Below are positions 1 through 8,472 of a stretch of DNA of 36,073 bases, piece by piece. Source of the stretch: Butyrivibrio sp. AE3009 (GTDB taxonomy: Bacteria; Bacillota; Clostridia; Lachnospirales; Lachnospiraceae); NCBI RefSeq assembly GCF_000420845.1, contig NZ_ATVS01000036.1:1-36073 (forward strand). The letters are read 5' to 3'. Positions within the stretch are counted from its first letter, which is position 1. The number at the start of each line of letters is the position of its first letter. The notes below the pieces were generated by a model. The model was not told the origin of the DNA. It did no database searches and saw nothing but the letters and a program-made list of their open reading frames with translations. A program made the translations under genes and the position numbers.

Positions 1-270
<270 letters not shown>

Positions 271-346
271 CGAATAGTTGGTATAGGAACAAAGGGAAAA
301 TGGATTTAAGATAGTTCAGTGTTCGGTTTTGAAGGTACAAACCTTG

Positions 347-379
347 AAAAAGCCGGAACTTTTCAGTTCCGGCTTTTTT
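347..379. terminator. Bidirectional terminator between rRNA operon and esterase gene
   Basis: An inverted repeat pairs AAAAAGCCGGAAC with GTTCCGGCTTTTTT around a short loop. The A-run on one side and the T-run on the other make it a rho-independent terminator in both directions. It ends the rRNA operon on the + strand and covers the stop codon of the convergent esterase gene on the - strand. Confidence 0.9.
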
Positions 380-1442
380 CATATGCAATCTGTTTGAATA
401 GATTGAAAAGACCGCCTTTGATAGCGTTATTATCATGATCTGCACCTGTGATCTCATACCAGATATGGTCGGCGCCGTTAGCTTCAAGAAGTTCATGATA
501 CTGCTTGGGATAGGTTCCGACAACGGAATCTCTGGTTCCGCAGCACACAATAAAAACGTCCGGTGTAACAGCATCCTCGGCAAATCTCATCTCACTCTCA
601 GCCATCTGTCCGTCATGAGTCATGAATTTATCCTTAGTCGGTACAACTCCGGGAGCAGAGGAAATGGCGCATACATATCCGAACAGCTCAGGACGCTTAA
701 GTGTGATATAGATAGTCTCTCTGCCGCCCATCGAGAAACCTGCAAGATAGGTGTTCTCTCTGCCGGTGAGGACTGAGTAGCTGCTCTCGATATGCGGCAT
801 CAGATCAGTTACAAGATCATTGATGAAATTGTCGTAGGGAAGGCAGCTCTCGTTATCGAAGGCCGGCTTCTGATTCGGGTCTTTGGCGGCATACATGTTG
901 GGACAAACGATGATTGTCTCCTGAATGAGGTCATCAGCTGCCATATTACCGACAATCTCTTTAATTTTATTGGAACCATCTCCGGAAAAAGAATACTCAT
1001 CTCCGAAAATTCCATGAAGCAGATACAGAACCGGATATTTCTTATCTTCGCTGTAATCCGAAGGAAGAAGAATGCTGTAGCCACGGTCCATTTCGCAGGT
1101 TGTGGAATAATAGGTTCCGTGAGTGAATTCTCCATAGGAAACATCGGATCTATGTGCTTCGTAGGTTATAGGGCAACGCTCCTCAATTTGGTCGTTAAGG
1201 ACAAATTCGGTGTCTGAGCCGGTTTCCGTATCCTCTGTTTTGATACCTGAGGCAAAAGAACTCATATCCTCGGTGCTGCTTGTTGAGGCAGTGTTGTTTT
1301 CTTCGCTGCTGATATTGCTGTCTTGTGTCATTTCTGTATCCCCCTGATTGATATTTTCGGATGTACTTACGGAAGTATTTCCACAGGCGCATAATGTTGC
1401 GGTCATCACAGCTAATAGAACTAAAGAACTTTTCTTTTTCAT
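363..1442 (-). CDS. Secreted esterase lipoprotein (putative esterase / CE1-like alpha/beta hydrolase)
   Basis: This 359-residue protein begins with a lipoprotein signal peptide ending in LCAC (lipidated Cys20), then a Ser/Thr/Glu-rich linker to about residue 90. The rest is an alpha/beta hydrolase of the putative-esterase family (esterase D, feruloyl and acetyl-xylan esterases of CE1). Visible features are the YLLHG oxyanion-hole strand (140-144), the nucleophile elbow GFSMGG (Ser237), a likely acid in GTRD (Asp305) and the catalytic His in GADHD (His336). By family analogy it would cut ester-linked acyl groups, for example on plant cell-wall polysaccharide, on the outer face of the membrane. 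The substrate cannot be read from sequence. It is a single gene, convergent with the rRNA operon and divergent from the PTS genes, with its own promoter. Confidence 0.88.
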   Translation of the reverse strand: MKKKSSLVLLAVMTATLCACGNTSVSTSENINQGDTEMTQDSNISSEENNTASTSSTEDMSSFASGIKTEDTETGSDTEFVLNDQIEERCPITYEAHRSDVSYGEFTHGTYYSTTCEMDRGYSILLPSDYSEDKKYPVLYLLHGIFGDEYSFSGDGSNKIKEIVGNMAADDLIQETIIVCPNMYAAKDPNQKPAFDNESCLPYDNFINDLVTDLMPHIESSYSVLTGRENTYLAGFSMGGRETIYITLKRPELFGYVCAISSAPGVVPTKDKFMTHDGQMAESEMRFAEDAVTPDVFIVCCGTRDSVVGTYPKQYHELLEANGADHIWYEITGADHDNNAIKGGLFNLFKQIAYEKSRN

Positions 1443-1481
1443 ATCAAATCCCCAATCCTTTTAATCACGCGATTAGCTTAA

Positions 1482-1510
1482 ATTATATACAATTAGCGCA
1501 CTTCTTACAA
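1482..1510 (-). promoter_or_regulatory. Promoter of the esterase gene
   Basis: Read on the - strand, TTGTAA (1505-1510) and TATAAT (1482-1487) are separated by 17 bp, a good sigma-A-type promoter about 40 bp upstream of the ATG. A small palindrome TAATC-acgc-GATTA (1462-1475) lies between the -10 box and the start codon and could be a repressor site. Confidence 0.7.
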
Positions 1511-1541
1511 TTTGACATTTATGCGTTTCTATTATGTCAAA
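1511..1541. promoter_or_regulatory. Palindromic operator candidate between esterase and PTS genes
   Basis: TTTGACAT and ATGTCAAA form perfect 8-bp half-sites separated by 15 bp. The site lies just upstream of the esterase promoter and about 40 bp before the PTS EIIA start, so one regulator could act on both genes. The left half contains a TTGACA hexamer, but no -10 box is well spaced from it. The protein that binds is unknown. Confidence 0.4.
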
Positions 1542-1582
1542 ATATGATGTAAAATTAATTTATGCGTAGGGAGGGGCATCAT

Positions 1583-2077
1583 ATGGGAATTTTCTCCAAA
1601 GTTTTCCACGGTAATACAATTGAAATTGCTGCGCCTGTTTCAGGTGAGATCGTACCGATCCAAAGAGTTCCCGATCCTGTTTTTTCTGAAGAAATGGTCG
1701 GTAAAGGAGTTGCGATAATACCTGAGGATGGACGTTTTTATGCACCTGCGGACGGGGAGCTTGCGGCTTTTTTTCCGACAGGACATGCTTTCTGCGTGCT
1801 GACTAAGGACGGAGCAGAGGTTTTTGTTCATATAGGAATAGATACTGTGAAGCTGGAAGGGCGACATTTTACCACCCATGCTGCTCAGGGTGATACTGTC
1901 AAAAAAGGTCAGCTCATCGCTACGGTGGATCTTGAAGCGGTAAAGAGTGAAGGCTTCGAAATAATTACACTTGTTATTATTACTAATCCCGATAGTTTCA
2001 GCAGTTTAGATAAAAAAGAAGGCAAAGTAGCACAGGGGGATGCGGCTATAATTTTGGAGAAACAGGAGGAAAAATAG
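1583..2077 (+). CDS. PTS glucose-family EIIA component
   Basis: This 164-residue soluble phosphocarrier belongs to the glucose/sucrose EIIA family (IIA-Glc fold). It receives phosphate from HPr and passes it to the EIIB domain of the next gene. The active-site histidines are visible: His68 in TGHAF (the His75 position of the E. coli protein) and the phosphorylated His83 in VFVHIGIDTV. The end of the domain, GD.V.KGQLI, is also clear. I use the ATG at 1583 because GGGAGGGG (1569-1576) sits 6 bases before it; an in-frame ATG at 1562 has no ribosome binding site. It is translated 1 base ahead of the EIICB gene, so the two form one operon and together make a complete EII. Confidence 0.92.
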   Translation: MGIFSKVFHGNTIEIAAPVSGEIVPIQRVPDPVFSEEMVGKGVAIIPEDGRFYAPADGELAAFFPTGHAFCVLTKDGAEVFVHIGIDTVKLEGRHFTTHAAQGDTVKKGQLIATVDLEAVKSEGFEIITLVIITNPDSFSSLDKKEGKVAQGDAAIILEKQEEK

Positions 2078-2078
2078 T

Positions 2079-3530
2079 ATGATGAAGTATTTGCAGAAAA
2101 TTGGAAAATCTCTGATGCTTCCGGTGGCGGTACTGCCTGCAGCAGGCATCATGTACGGAATCGGCTATTGGATCGATCCTAACGGATGGGGAGCAAACAG
2201 CGTGATCGCGGCATTTCTTATCAAGGCTGCTTCTGCAATCATTGATCAGATTCCGATCCTTTTTGCGATTGGTGTTTCCGTTGGAATGGCCAGGGAACAT
2301 GACGGAACCGCTGCACTTTCAGGTCTTGTTTCTTTTCTTATGATCACGACACTTCTTAGTACAGATGCGGTTGCAATGTTTAGAGGAGTTGATGCGGCGC
2401 TGGTGCCGGCGGCTTTTGGTAAGATTGGCAATGCCTTCATAGGTATTTTATCGGGAATTATAGGGTCAAGCTGCTATAATGGCTTCAAAGATACGAAACT
2501 TCCGGATTTTCTGGCATTTTTCAGCGGAAAAAGATGTGTTGCAATTGTTACCGCGGCGGTATCCATTGTGGTTTCACTTATTCTGTATTTCGTGTGGCCC
2601 ATTGTTTATGCAGGCCTTGTTGCCTTTGGCACAGCTATTATAGGTCTTGGTCCCGTAGGTACCGGAATATACGCGATGCTGAACAGAGCGCTTATTCCGC
2701 TGGGACTTCACCATGCACTTAATGCGGTATTTTGGTTTGACACTGCAGGAATCAATGATCTGGGGCTGTTCTGGTCAGGTGCAGACGGCGCTGTTAAGGG
2801 CGTTACCGGACAGTACATGACAGGTTTCTTCCCGGTTATGATGTTTGGACTTCCCGCAGGTGCTCTCGCGATGTACCACACAGCACAGACCAAGAAGAAA
2901 AAAGCGGTGGCATCCCTTATGCTTGCAGGCGCCATGGCTTCCTTCTTTACGGGAATTACGGAGCCCCTTGAGTTCTCATTTATGTTCCTGGCTCCGGGGC
3001 TGTACCTTGTCCACGCGGTTCTTACGGGAATCTCGGCGATGATCTGTACCATGCTTCCCTTTAGACTCGGCTTTAATTTTTCCGCAGGTTTTGTTGACTG
3101 GTTCCTTAGCTTCAAGGCACCAATGGCAGTTAATCCATGGTTGATAGTGCCAATCGGCGCGGTATATGCCGTCGTTTACTATTTTGTATTCCGCTTCGTC
3201 ATTCAGAAGTTCAATCTCAAGACTCCGGGGCGCGAAGACGAGGAGGAGACAGAAGCAACCGAGCGCAAGATTGAGCTCTCCGGAGATGATTACACCGCAA
3301 TGGCTAAGATAATACTGAAGGGACTGGGCGGAAAAGAGAACATCAAGGATTTCGACTATTGTGCAACCAGAATCCGTGTAGAGACAGTGGACTATACTCT
3401 TGTGGATGAAAAGTGTATCAAAGATGCCAAAGTTGCCGGAATTGTAAGGCCCGCCAAGAATGCAGTTCAGGTCATTGCAGGCCCAAAAGTTCAGTTTGTG
3501 TATGACGAAATGAAAAAGCTGATGCAATAA
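2079..3530 (+). CDS. PTS transporter EIICB, glucose / N-acetylglucosamine type
   Basis: This 483-residue membrane permease takes up and phosphorylates a hexose. EIIC occupies about residues 1-380, starting with KSLMLPVAVLPAAGIMYGIG and holding the family motif GITEPLEFSFMFLAPGLY near 290. After a charged linker, EIIB occupies about 400-483, with the phosphorylated Cys428 in FDYCATRIRV. The family covers PtsG and NagE; sequence alone does not separate glucose from N-acetylglucosamine, although the length and EIIC-EIIB order fit either. AGGAGG (2064-2069) lies 9 bases before the ATG. It is coupled to the EIIA gene upstream. No terminator is visible between its stop and the thi promoter. Confidence 0.92.
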   Translation: MMKYLQKIGKSLMLPVAVLPAAGIMYGIGYWIDPNGWGANSVIAAFLIKAASAIIDQIPILFAIGVSVGMAREHDGTAALSGLVSFLMITTLLSTDAVAMFRGVDAALVPAAFGKIGNAFIGILSGIIGSSCYNGFKDTKLPDFLAFFSGKRCVAIVTAAVSIVVSLILYFVWPIVYAGLVAFGTAIIGLGPVGTGIYAMLNRALIPLGLHHALNAVFWFDTAGINDLGLFWSGADGAVKGVTGQYMTGFFPVMMFGLPAGALAMYHTAQTKKKKAVASLMLAGAMASFFTGITEPLEFSFMFLAPGLYLVHAVLTGISAMICTMLPFRLGFNFSAGFVDWFLSFKAPMAVNPWLIVPIGAVYAVVYYFVFRFVIQKFNLKTPGREDEEETEATERKIELSGDDYTAMAKIILKGLGGKENIKDFDYCATRIRVETVDYTLVDEKCIKDAKVAGIVRPAKNAVQVIAGPKVQFVYDEMKKLMQ

Positions 3531-3545
3531 TTTTTATTTAATGTA

Positions 3546-3574
3546 TTGCATTACCGTGTTAAAAGGTGTATAAA
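3546..3574 (+). promoter_or_regulatory. Promoter of the thi operon
   Basis: TTGCAT (3546-3551) and TATAAA (3569-3574) are spaced by 17 bp. Transcription would start near 3581, a few bases before the first strand of the TPP riboswitch, which fits a riboswitch leader. Confidence 0.75.
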
Positions 3575-3593
3575 GAGTAAGACAAATTTAACA

Positions 3594-3680
3594 GACGGGA
3601 GCTTGTATTACAGGCTGAGAGGAAGGTGTGACCTTCGACCGATAACCTGATTTGGATAATGCCAACGTAGGGATGCCTGA
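3594..3680 (+). promoter_or_regulatory. TPP riboswitch (THI element)
   Basis: The conserved THI-box parts appear in order: ACGGGAGC (3596-3603), GGCTGAGAGG (3613-3622), a P3 hairpin AAGGTGTGACCTT, ACCTGATTTGGATAATGCCA (3645-3664), and CGTAGGGA (3666-3673). This aptamer binds thiamine pyrophosphate. It is followed 16 bases later by a terminator, so it most likely works by attenuation: high TPP gives termination before thiW. Confidence 0.95.
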
Positions 3681-3696
3681 CAATAGGGATTTTTTG

Positions 3697-3733
3697 AGCG
3701 GAAGCAACCACATTGGGGGGCTTCCGCTTTTTT
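3697..3733 (+). terminator. Riboswitch-controlled terminator
   Basis: AGCGGAAGC (3697-3705) pairs with GCTTCCGCT (3720-3728), followed by a run of six T. It lies directly downstream of the TPP aptamer and 47 bases before the thiW start codon, as expected for the expression platform. Confidence 0.88.
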
Positions 3734-3779
3734 GGTGCCCATAAAAGCAAAGCTCACCGTCTGGGAAAAGAGGAATGAC

Positions 3780-4325
3780 ATGAAGAAAAACAACTACTTA
3801 CTGAGGATGGTGACTCTTGCCATGTTTGTGGCCCTGGGGGTGGTCATCTCCCCAATCCTTCGTATTGAAGGAATGTGCCCCATGGCCCATCTTATCAACA
3901 TCACTTGTGCGGTGTTCCTGGGGCCTGCCTATGCTTTTGTATGCGCCCTTCTCATCGGCATCATCAGAATGCTGATCATGGGAATCCCGCCTCTGGCCCT
4001 TACCGGAGCCATCTTCGGAGCCACTCTGTCCGGAATTTTCTACAAGCTGTCCAAGGGAAAGATCATCGCTGCTGTCCTTGGAGAGATCATTGGAACAGGA
4101 ATTATCGGCTCCATCGTATCTTACCCTGTAATGACTTATCTCTGGGGAAAAGAGGGACTTACCTGGTTCTTCTATACTCCCACTTTTATCTGCGGAACTC
4201 TGATAGGCGGAAGTATCGCATTTTTGCTGCTTCTTAAGCTGCAGCAGGCAGGAGTCCTCACTAAGATCCAGAGCAGTTTAAGAAATACTGACCCTACCGA
4301 TGACAAAAAGGATAAGGTGGCATAA
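3780..4325 (+). CDS. thiW: ThiW, thiazole (hydroxyethylthiazole) transporter S component
   Basis: This 181-residue, strongly hydrophobic protein with about five membrane segments is the substrate-binding (S) subunit of an energy-coupling-factor transporter. The ThiW signature is clear: EGMCPMAHLINITCAVFLGP near 27-50 and PPLALTGAIFGATLSG near 75-90. The substrate of this family, inferred from riboswitch and thiM linkage, is the thiazole moiety of thiamine. The energising EcfAAT module is not here and must be shared from elsewhere. I use ATG 3780, preceded by AGAGGA; an upstream in-frame TTG at 3732 lies in the terminator T-run and is not credible. Its stop overlaps the thiM start by 1 base (TAATG). 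Confidence 0.93.
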   Translation: MKKNNYLLRMVTLAMFVALGVVISPILRIEGMCPMAHLINITCAVFLGPAYAFVCALLIGIIRMLIMGIPPLALTGAIFGATLSGIFYKLSKGKIIAAVLGEIIGTGIIGSIVSYPVMTYLWGKEGLTWFFYTPTFICGTLIGGSIAFLLLLKLQQAGVLTKIQSSLRNTDPTDDKKDKVA

Positions 4326-5107
4326 TGGCAGATCTGATCCATTGTATAACCAATCCAATATCCATGATGCAATGTGCCAACGCAGTCCTTTCCCTGGGAG
4401 CCTGCCCCATTATGGCTGAACATCCGATGGAGGTTCGTCAAATTACAGAGACCGCATCTGCGCTCCTACTAAACACGGGCAATATTTCCGACAGCAGGAT
4501 GGAGGCTATGGAAATATCCTATGAAACGGCTCTTGAGAAAAGCATTCCCATAGTAATCGATGCTGTGGGAGTTGCCTGCTCGGATCTTCGAAGGGATTAT
4601 GTTTTCAAGCTTCTTAATAAGCACCCGCACCATGCAAAGTCTTTTTTGGTGCTAAAGGGCAATTATTCTGAGATCAAGGCTCTGGCGGTGAACTCTTATA
4701 AAGGAAAAGGCGTGGATGCCGATAAGAGCATCGAAGCCGGAGAAATGCAGGAAATTGCGCATAAACTCGCAGCAGATCTTGGGACTGTGATTCTTGCAAG
4801 CGGTGAGACAGATATTGTTACGGACGGAGGCAAGACTATTTTGGTAAAAGCCGGAACGCCAATGCTTGGGCAGATTACCGGGACAGGATGTATGCTGGGG
4901 GCTGTATGTGCGACATTTCTGGCTGGAGAGCCTCGTATAGAGGCCGTGGCAGGAGCCTGTGAATTCTTCGGAAACGCCGGGGAGAAGGCATATAAAAATC
5001 TATATGAAAAAAACGGAGAGGTAGGAGCCGGAAGCTATCTGATAGGACTTCTGGATTCCCTGTCCTTCGAAAAATATGGAGAAACCAATGAAAAGAATAG
5101 ACAGTAA
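4325..5107 (+). CDS. thiM: ThiM, hydroxyethylthiazole kinase
   Basis: This 260-residue ribokinase-fold enzyme phosphorylates 4-methyl-5-(2-hydroxyethyl)thiazole. Visible family blocks are VHCITN-like IHCITNPISMMQCANAVLSL at the N-terminus, LGACPIMAEHP, LLLNTGN, VIDAVGVACSDLRRD, VLKGNYSEIKAL and the ATP/active-site block GTGCMLGAV with its conserved Cys. The N-terminus begins right at the first conserved strand, a little shorter than many ThiM proteins. Start and stop are both coupled: 1-base overlap with thiW and a 20-base overlap with thiE. It uses the thiazole that ThiW imports. Confidence 0.95.
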   Translation: MADLIHCITNPISMMQCANAVLSLGACPIMAEHPMEVRQITETASALLLNTGNISDSRMEAMEISYETALEKSIPIVIDAVGVACSDLRRDYVFKLLNKHPHHAKSFLVLKGNYSEIKALAVNSYKGKGVDADKSIEAGEMQEIAHKLAADLGTVILASGETDIVTDGGKTILVKAGTPMLGQITGTGCMLGAVCATFLAGEPRIEAVAGACEFFGNAGEKAYKNLYEKNGEVGAGSYLIGLLDSLSFEKYGETNEKNRQ

Positions 5108-5732
5108 GGACCTAAGGCTCTACCTTGTGACCGACAGCAGCGGTCTATCCACAGAGGAGTTCCTGCAAAAGACTGAAAGCGCTATCCAAGGCGGAGCAAC
5201 CATAGTACAGATAAGAGAAAAGGATAAGACCACAAGGCAGTACATGGAACTGGCCGGGAAACTTCACGAGATAACAAGGAAATACAATGTTCCTCTGATC
5301 GTGGATGACAGGATTGATGTGGCAATGGCAATCGGCGCCGAAGGAGTGCACCTGGGGCAATCTGATATGCCTGTAGACATTGCAAGGAATATTCTTGGCC
5401 CGGACATAATAATCGGAGCTACCACCAAGACCGTGAGCCAGGCATTGGAAGCCTACGACAAAGGAGCTGATTATCTTGGAGTAGGGGCAATTTACCCAAC
5501 TACTACTAAGGTTAAAACGGTGCTGACAAGTGTCGAAACCCTAAAAGATATCTGCGCAGCCGTTCCAATTCCTGCGAATGCAATAGGAGGCCTTAACAAA
5601 GATAATATCGGCATTCTGAAAGGCACTCCAATAGCTGGAATATGCGTTGTTTCAGCAATCATGAAAAGTGAAGATCCCCAAAAAGCAGCGGCAGATCTCC
5701 GCAGCGCGTTTGATGAATTGGAGGAGACATGA
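5088..5732 (+). CDS. thiE: ThiE, thiamine-phosphate synthase
   Basis: This TIM-barrel enzyme of 214 residues joins HMP pyrophosphate to thiazole phosphate, giving thiamine phosphate. Conserved blocks are [53 protein letters not shown] and [11 protein letters not shown] start at ATG 5088, with GGAG at 5078-5081 spaced 6 bases away; an in-frame ATG at 5076 has no good ribosome binding site. The start lies inside the end of thiM and the stop overlaps the thiD start as ATGA, so thiM-thiE-thiD are translationally coupled. Confidence 0.94.
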   Translation: MKRIDSKDLRLYLVTDSSGLSTEEFLQKTESAIQGGATIVQIREKDKTTRQYMELAGKLHEITRKYNVPLIVDDRIDVAMAIGAEGVHLGQSDMPVDIARNILGPDIIIGATTKTVSQALEAYDKGADYLGVGAIYPTTTKVKTVLTSVETLKDICAAVPIPANAIGGLNKDNIGILKGTPIAGICVVSAIMKSEDPQKAAADLRSAFDELEET

Positions 5733-6526
5733 AACAGAGAACAGTTCTGACCATAGCAGGGAGCGATTCCTCCGGTGGTGCTGGGATACAGGCGGATCTC
5801 AAGACAATGGAGGCTCTGGGAGTATACGGAATGAGCGTCATCACAGCCCTTACAGCCCAGAATACGCTGGGAGTCAGGGGCATTTCACCGGTTGAGAAGT
5901 CTTTTATCAGCTTGCAGTTGGAGGCAGTCTGCAGTGATATGCCTGTGGACGCCGTCAAGATAGGAATGCTGCCGGATATAGGTGCCATGGAGGCTGTAGC
6001 TAAGGGGATAGACAAATTCGGACTTACAAATGTGGTGCTTGATCCGGTTCTTAGTTCTACGTCAGGAACTGAGTTCACTAAGGAAAATACTTATGAATAT
6101 TTGAAAAAAGAGCTGTTTCCAAGGTGCCTCATCATTACTCCGAACATACGCGAAGCACAAATCCTTACGGGAAGTGACATCAATTCAAGGAAAAATGCAG
6201 AGGAAGCTGCTGCGCATATTTATGAAAGCTGCGGCTGCAATGTGCTGATAAAGGGTGGTCACAGCTCTTTTGACCAAATAGGCGTCTCTGCGGATCTGTT
6301 CTACAACAGCGATGCTATATGGATAGAAGGCCGGCGCTATGAGAATCCAAATACCCACGGTACGGGTTGTACGCTCTCAAGTGCCATTGCGTCAGGCCTT
6401 GCCATGGGGCTGGAACCTGTAAATGCCGTGATTCAGGCAAAGAAATATATTGAAAAATGCATCGCTGCAGGTCTTGAATTGGGACATGGAAGAGGACCAT
6501 TATACCATTCTATGCGAGCAAATTAG
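5729..6526 (+). CDS. thiD: ThiD, HMP / HMP-phosphate kinase
   Basis: This 265-residue ribokinase-family enzyme adds two phosphates to hydroxymethylpyrimidine, providing the ThiE substrate. The N-terminal block [20 protein letters not shown], the substrate loop [24 protein letters not shown] and the C-terminal [18 protein letters not shown] are all standard. Its length is normal. The ATGA overlap with thiE shows co-translation. A new promoter lies between its stop and thiC. Confidence 0.95.
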   Translation: MKQRTVLTIAGSDSSGGAGIQADLKTMEALGVYGMSVITALTAQNTLGVRGISPVEKSFISLQLEAVCSDMPVDAVKIGMLPDIGAMEAVAKGIDKFGLTNVVLDPVLSSTSGTEFTKENTYEYLKKELFPRCLIITPNIREAQILTGSDINSRKNAEEAAAHIYESCGCNVLIKGGHSSFDQIGVSADLFYNSDAIWIEGRRYENPNTHGTGCTLSSAIASGLAMGLEPVNAVIQAKKYIEKCIAAGLELGHGRGPLYHSMRAN

Positions 6527-6545
6527 CTCTCTTAATGAATAACGA

Positions 6546-6574
6546 TTGATATTTATACACATCGCAGGTATAAA
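6546..6574 (+). promoter_or_regulatory. Internal promoter before thiC
   Basis: TTGATA (6546-6551) and TATAAA (6569-6574) are spaced by 17 bp in the 97-base thiD-thiC gap. No second THI box or terminator is visible in this gap, so transcription from here would not be under the TPP riboswitch at 3594. Confidence 0.55.
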
Positions 6575-6623
6575 GCTAAATAATTACAAAATAGGTATAA
6601 AAAAAGAAAAGGGGAAATAGATA

Positions 6624-7928
6624 ATGAGAAATTACACAACACAGATGGAGGCAGCCCGCAAGGGAATCATCACTCCCGAGATGGAGAAGGTTGCAAGGGA
6701 TGAGTACCGCACACCCGAGGAGATCAGGGACCTGGTCGCCAAAGGACAGGTCGCCATCTGCGCCAACAAGAACCACACCTGCCTTGACGCCAAAGGCGTT
6801 GGCTCTATGCTAAGGACCAAGATAAATGCCAATCTGGGAGTATCCCGCGACTGCAAGGACTACAACATTGAGATGGAGAAGGTAATGGCTGCGGTCAACA
6901 TGGGAGCTGATGCTATCATGGATCTGTCTTCACACGGAAACACCCAGCCCTTCAGAAAAAAGCTCGTTGAGGAATGTCCTGTAATGCTGGGAACAGTGCC
7001 TGTTTACGACAGTGTAATCCATTATCAGAGAGACTTATCCGAGCTTACAGCCAAGGATTTTATTGATGTTGTAAGGCTTCACGCTAAGGACGGCGTTGAC
7101 TTCGTGACTCTTCACTGCGGAATCACCAGAAAGACAATAGATCAGATCAAGAAGCACAAGAGAAAAATGAATATCGTATCAAGGGGCGGATCTCTGGTAT
7201 TTGCCTGGATGAGCATGACAGGCGAGGAGAACCCTTTTTACGAATATTATGATGAGATTCTTGATATCTGCAGAGAGTATGATGTTACCATTTCCCTTGG
7301 CGATGCCTGCAGACCCGGTTGCCTTGCGGATGCCAGTGATGTATGCCAGATAGAAGAACTGGTAAGGCTGGGCGAACTCACCAAACGCGCCTGGGAGAAA
7401 GATGTGCAGGTAATGGTGGAGGGCCCCGGCCATATGCCGATGGACCAGATCGAGGCCAACATGAAGATGCAGCAGACAATCTGCATGGGAGCGCCTTTCT
7501 ACGTACTGGGCCCCCTTGTTACCGATATTGCACCGGGTTATGACCATATCACTTCCGCTATCGGAGGCGCAATAGCAGGAGCGGCAGGGGCATCTTTCCT
7601 GTGCTATGTAACACCGGCTGAACACCTTGCACTTCCCAATGTAGAAGATGTTAAGCAGGGAATAATCGCATCCAGGATTGCAGCTCATGCGGCAGATATC
7701 GCCAAGAAGATACCACATGCCATGGACATCGACAACAAGATGGCCGATGCCAGAAAGGCTTTTGACTGGGAGGGGCAGTGGGACTGCGCTTTGGATCCGG
7801 AGACTGCCAGAGCAATCAGAGCCGACAGAGCTCCCGAATATGATGACACCTGCTCCATGTGCGGCAAGTTCTGTGCGGTAAGGAGCATGAACAAGGCTCT
7901 TGCAGGTGAGCATATTGATATTTTGTGA
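6624..7928 (+). CDS. thiC: ThiC, phosphomethylpyrimidine synthase
   Basis: This 434-residue radical-SAM enzyme converts aminoimidazole ribotide to HMP phosphate. It is the short clostridial form without the long N-terminal domain of proteobacterial ThiC. Conserved blocks include [19 protein letters not shown] [100 protein letters not shown] and [13 protein letters not shown]. The C-terminal cluster motif is CSMCGKFC (Cys410, 413, 417). This is CX2CX3C, one residue shorter than the CX2CX4C usually given for ThiC. GGGG at 6611-6614 lies 9 bases before the ATG. Confidence 0.96.
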   Translation: MRNYTTQMEAARKGIITPEMEKVARDEYRTPEEIRDLVAKGQVAICANKNHTCLDAKGVGSMLRTKINANLGVSRDCKDYNIEMEKVMAAVNMGADAIMDLSSHGNTQPFRKKLVEECPVMLGTVPVYDSVIHYQRDLSELTAKDFIDVVRLHAKDGVDFVTLHCGITRKTIDQIKKHKRKMNIVSRGGSLVFAWMSMTGEENPFYEYYDEILDICREYDVTISLGDACRPGCLADASDVCQIEELVRLGELTKRAWEKDVQVMVEGPGHMPMDQIEANMKMQQTICMGAPFYVLGPLVTDIAPGYDHITSAIGGAIAGAAGASFLCYVTPAEHLALPNVEDVKQGIIASRIAAHAADIAKKIPHAMDIDNKMADARKAFDWEGQWDCALDPETARAIRADRAPEYDDTCSMCGKFCAVRSMNKALAGEHIDIL

Positions 7929-7989
7929 TAAAACAGCGCACGAAAAAAAGTTAATATGTGAAATATGCATGAATAAAAGGATTTTCATA

Positions 7990-8018
7990 CTGACATCCCG
8001 ATGAGTTTTGGGTATAAT
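7990..8018 (+). promoter_or_regulatory. Promoter of the HAD-helicase gene pair
   Basis: CTGACA (7990-7995) and a perfect TATAAT (8013-8018) are spaced by 17 bp. Transcription would start near 8025, about 60 bases before the HAD-type gene. Confidence 0.75.
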
Positions 8019-8084
8019 GCTTAATTGAGGGGCGCAAAGCGGGGAAAAAAATCAAAGGCACAAACTAGAAGGTGGGGTACAGAC

Positions 8085-8471
8085 ATGATTTTTGCAGTTG
8101 ATTTCGACGGCGCACTTAGTATGGGGCAGTGGCCTGAACTCGGGCCGGCTAATTTAAATCTTTTCGAGTTTCTTATATGGAAGAGAAAGCTCGGACACAA
8201 AGTGATCCTGTGGACCTGCAGAGAAGGCAAGTCACTGGAGGATGCAGTGGATTTTTGCAAGGACTTTGGTCTTAGGTTTGATGCAGTTAATGACAACCTT
8301 CCCGAAGTAATTGAGAAATACGGCAGCAATCCAAGGAAGATCACTTGTGATGTTTATATTGATGCAAAATCCTGTTACGTGGACGAATTCGAATTCCTGG
8401 GTGATGTGAACATCGGCAGGATAGAGACGGCACTTAACAGATTTGCCGAAAAAGTGACAATGGTCGGATAA
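8085..8471 (+). CDS. Small HAD-like hydrolase family protein
   Basis: This 128-residue protein carries HAD-superfamily motif I DFDGAL (nucleophile Asp6, Asp8) at its N-terminus and a motif II-like ILWTCREG (Thr44). The end has YIDAKSCYVDEFEF, which may supply the late acidic motif. It is short, with no obvious cap domain, so a small-molecule phosphatase or nucleotidase-like role is possible but unproven. I start at ATG 8085, behind AAGGTGGGG; the longer in-frame reading begins with a TTG at the predicted transcription start and has no leader. Its stop is 1 base from the helicase gene, suggesting a joint role. Confidence 0.75.
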   Translation: MIFAVDFDGALSMGQWPELGPANLNLFEFLIWKRKLGHKVILWTCREGKSLEDAVDFCKDFGLRFDAVNDNLPEVIEKYGSNPRKITCDVYIDAKSCYVDEFEFLGDVNIGRIETALNRFAEKVTMVG

Positions 8472-8472
8472 C

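Noticed and set aside
3732..3779. Longer start for thiW at TTG 3732
   Set aside because: The codon lies in the T-run of the riboswitch terminator and has no ribosome binding site; ATG 3780 has AGAGGA at the right distance and a normal ThiW start.
7179..7988. 269-codon open frame opposite thiC
   Set aside because: It is antisense to a strongly conserved enzyme, has no ribosome binding site and gives a Cys/His-rich product typical of a reverse-strand shadow.
8025..8084. Longer start for the HAD-like protein at TTG 8025
   Set aside because: It coincides with the predicted transcription start after TATAAT 8013-8018, and the extra 20 residues are basic and unlike a HAD start.
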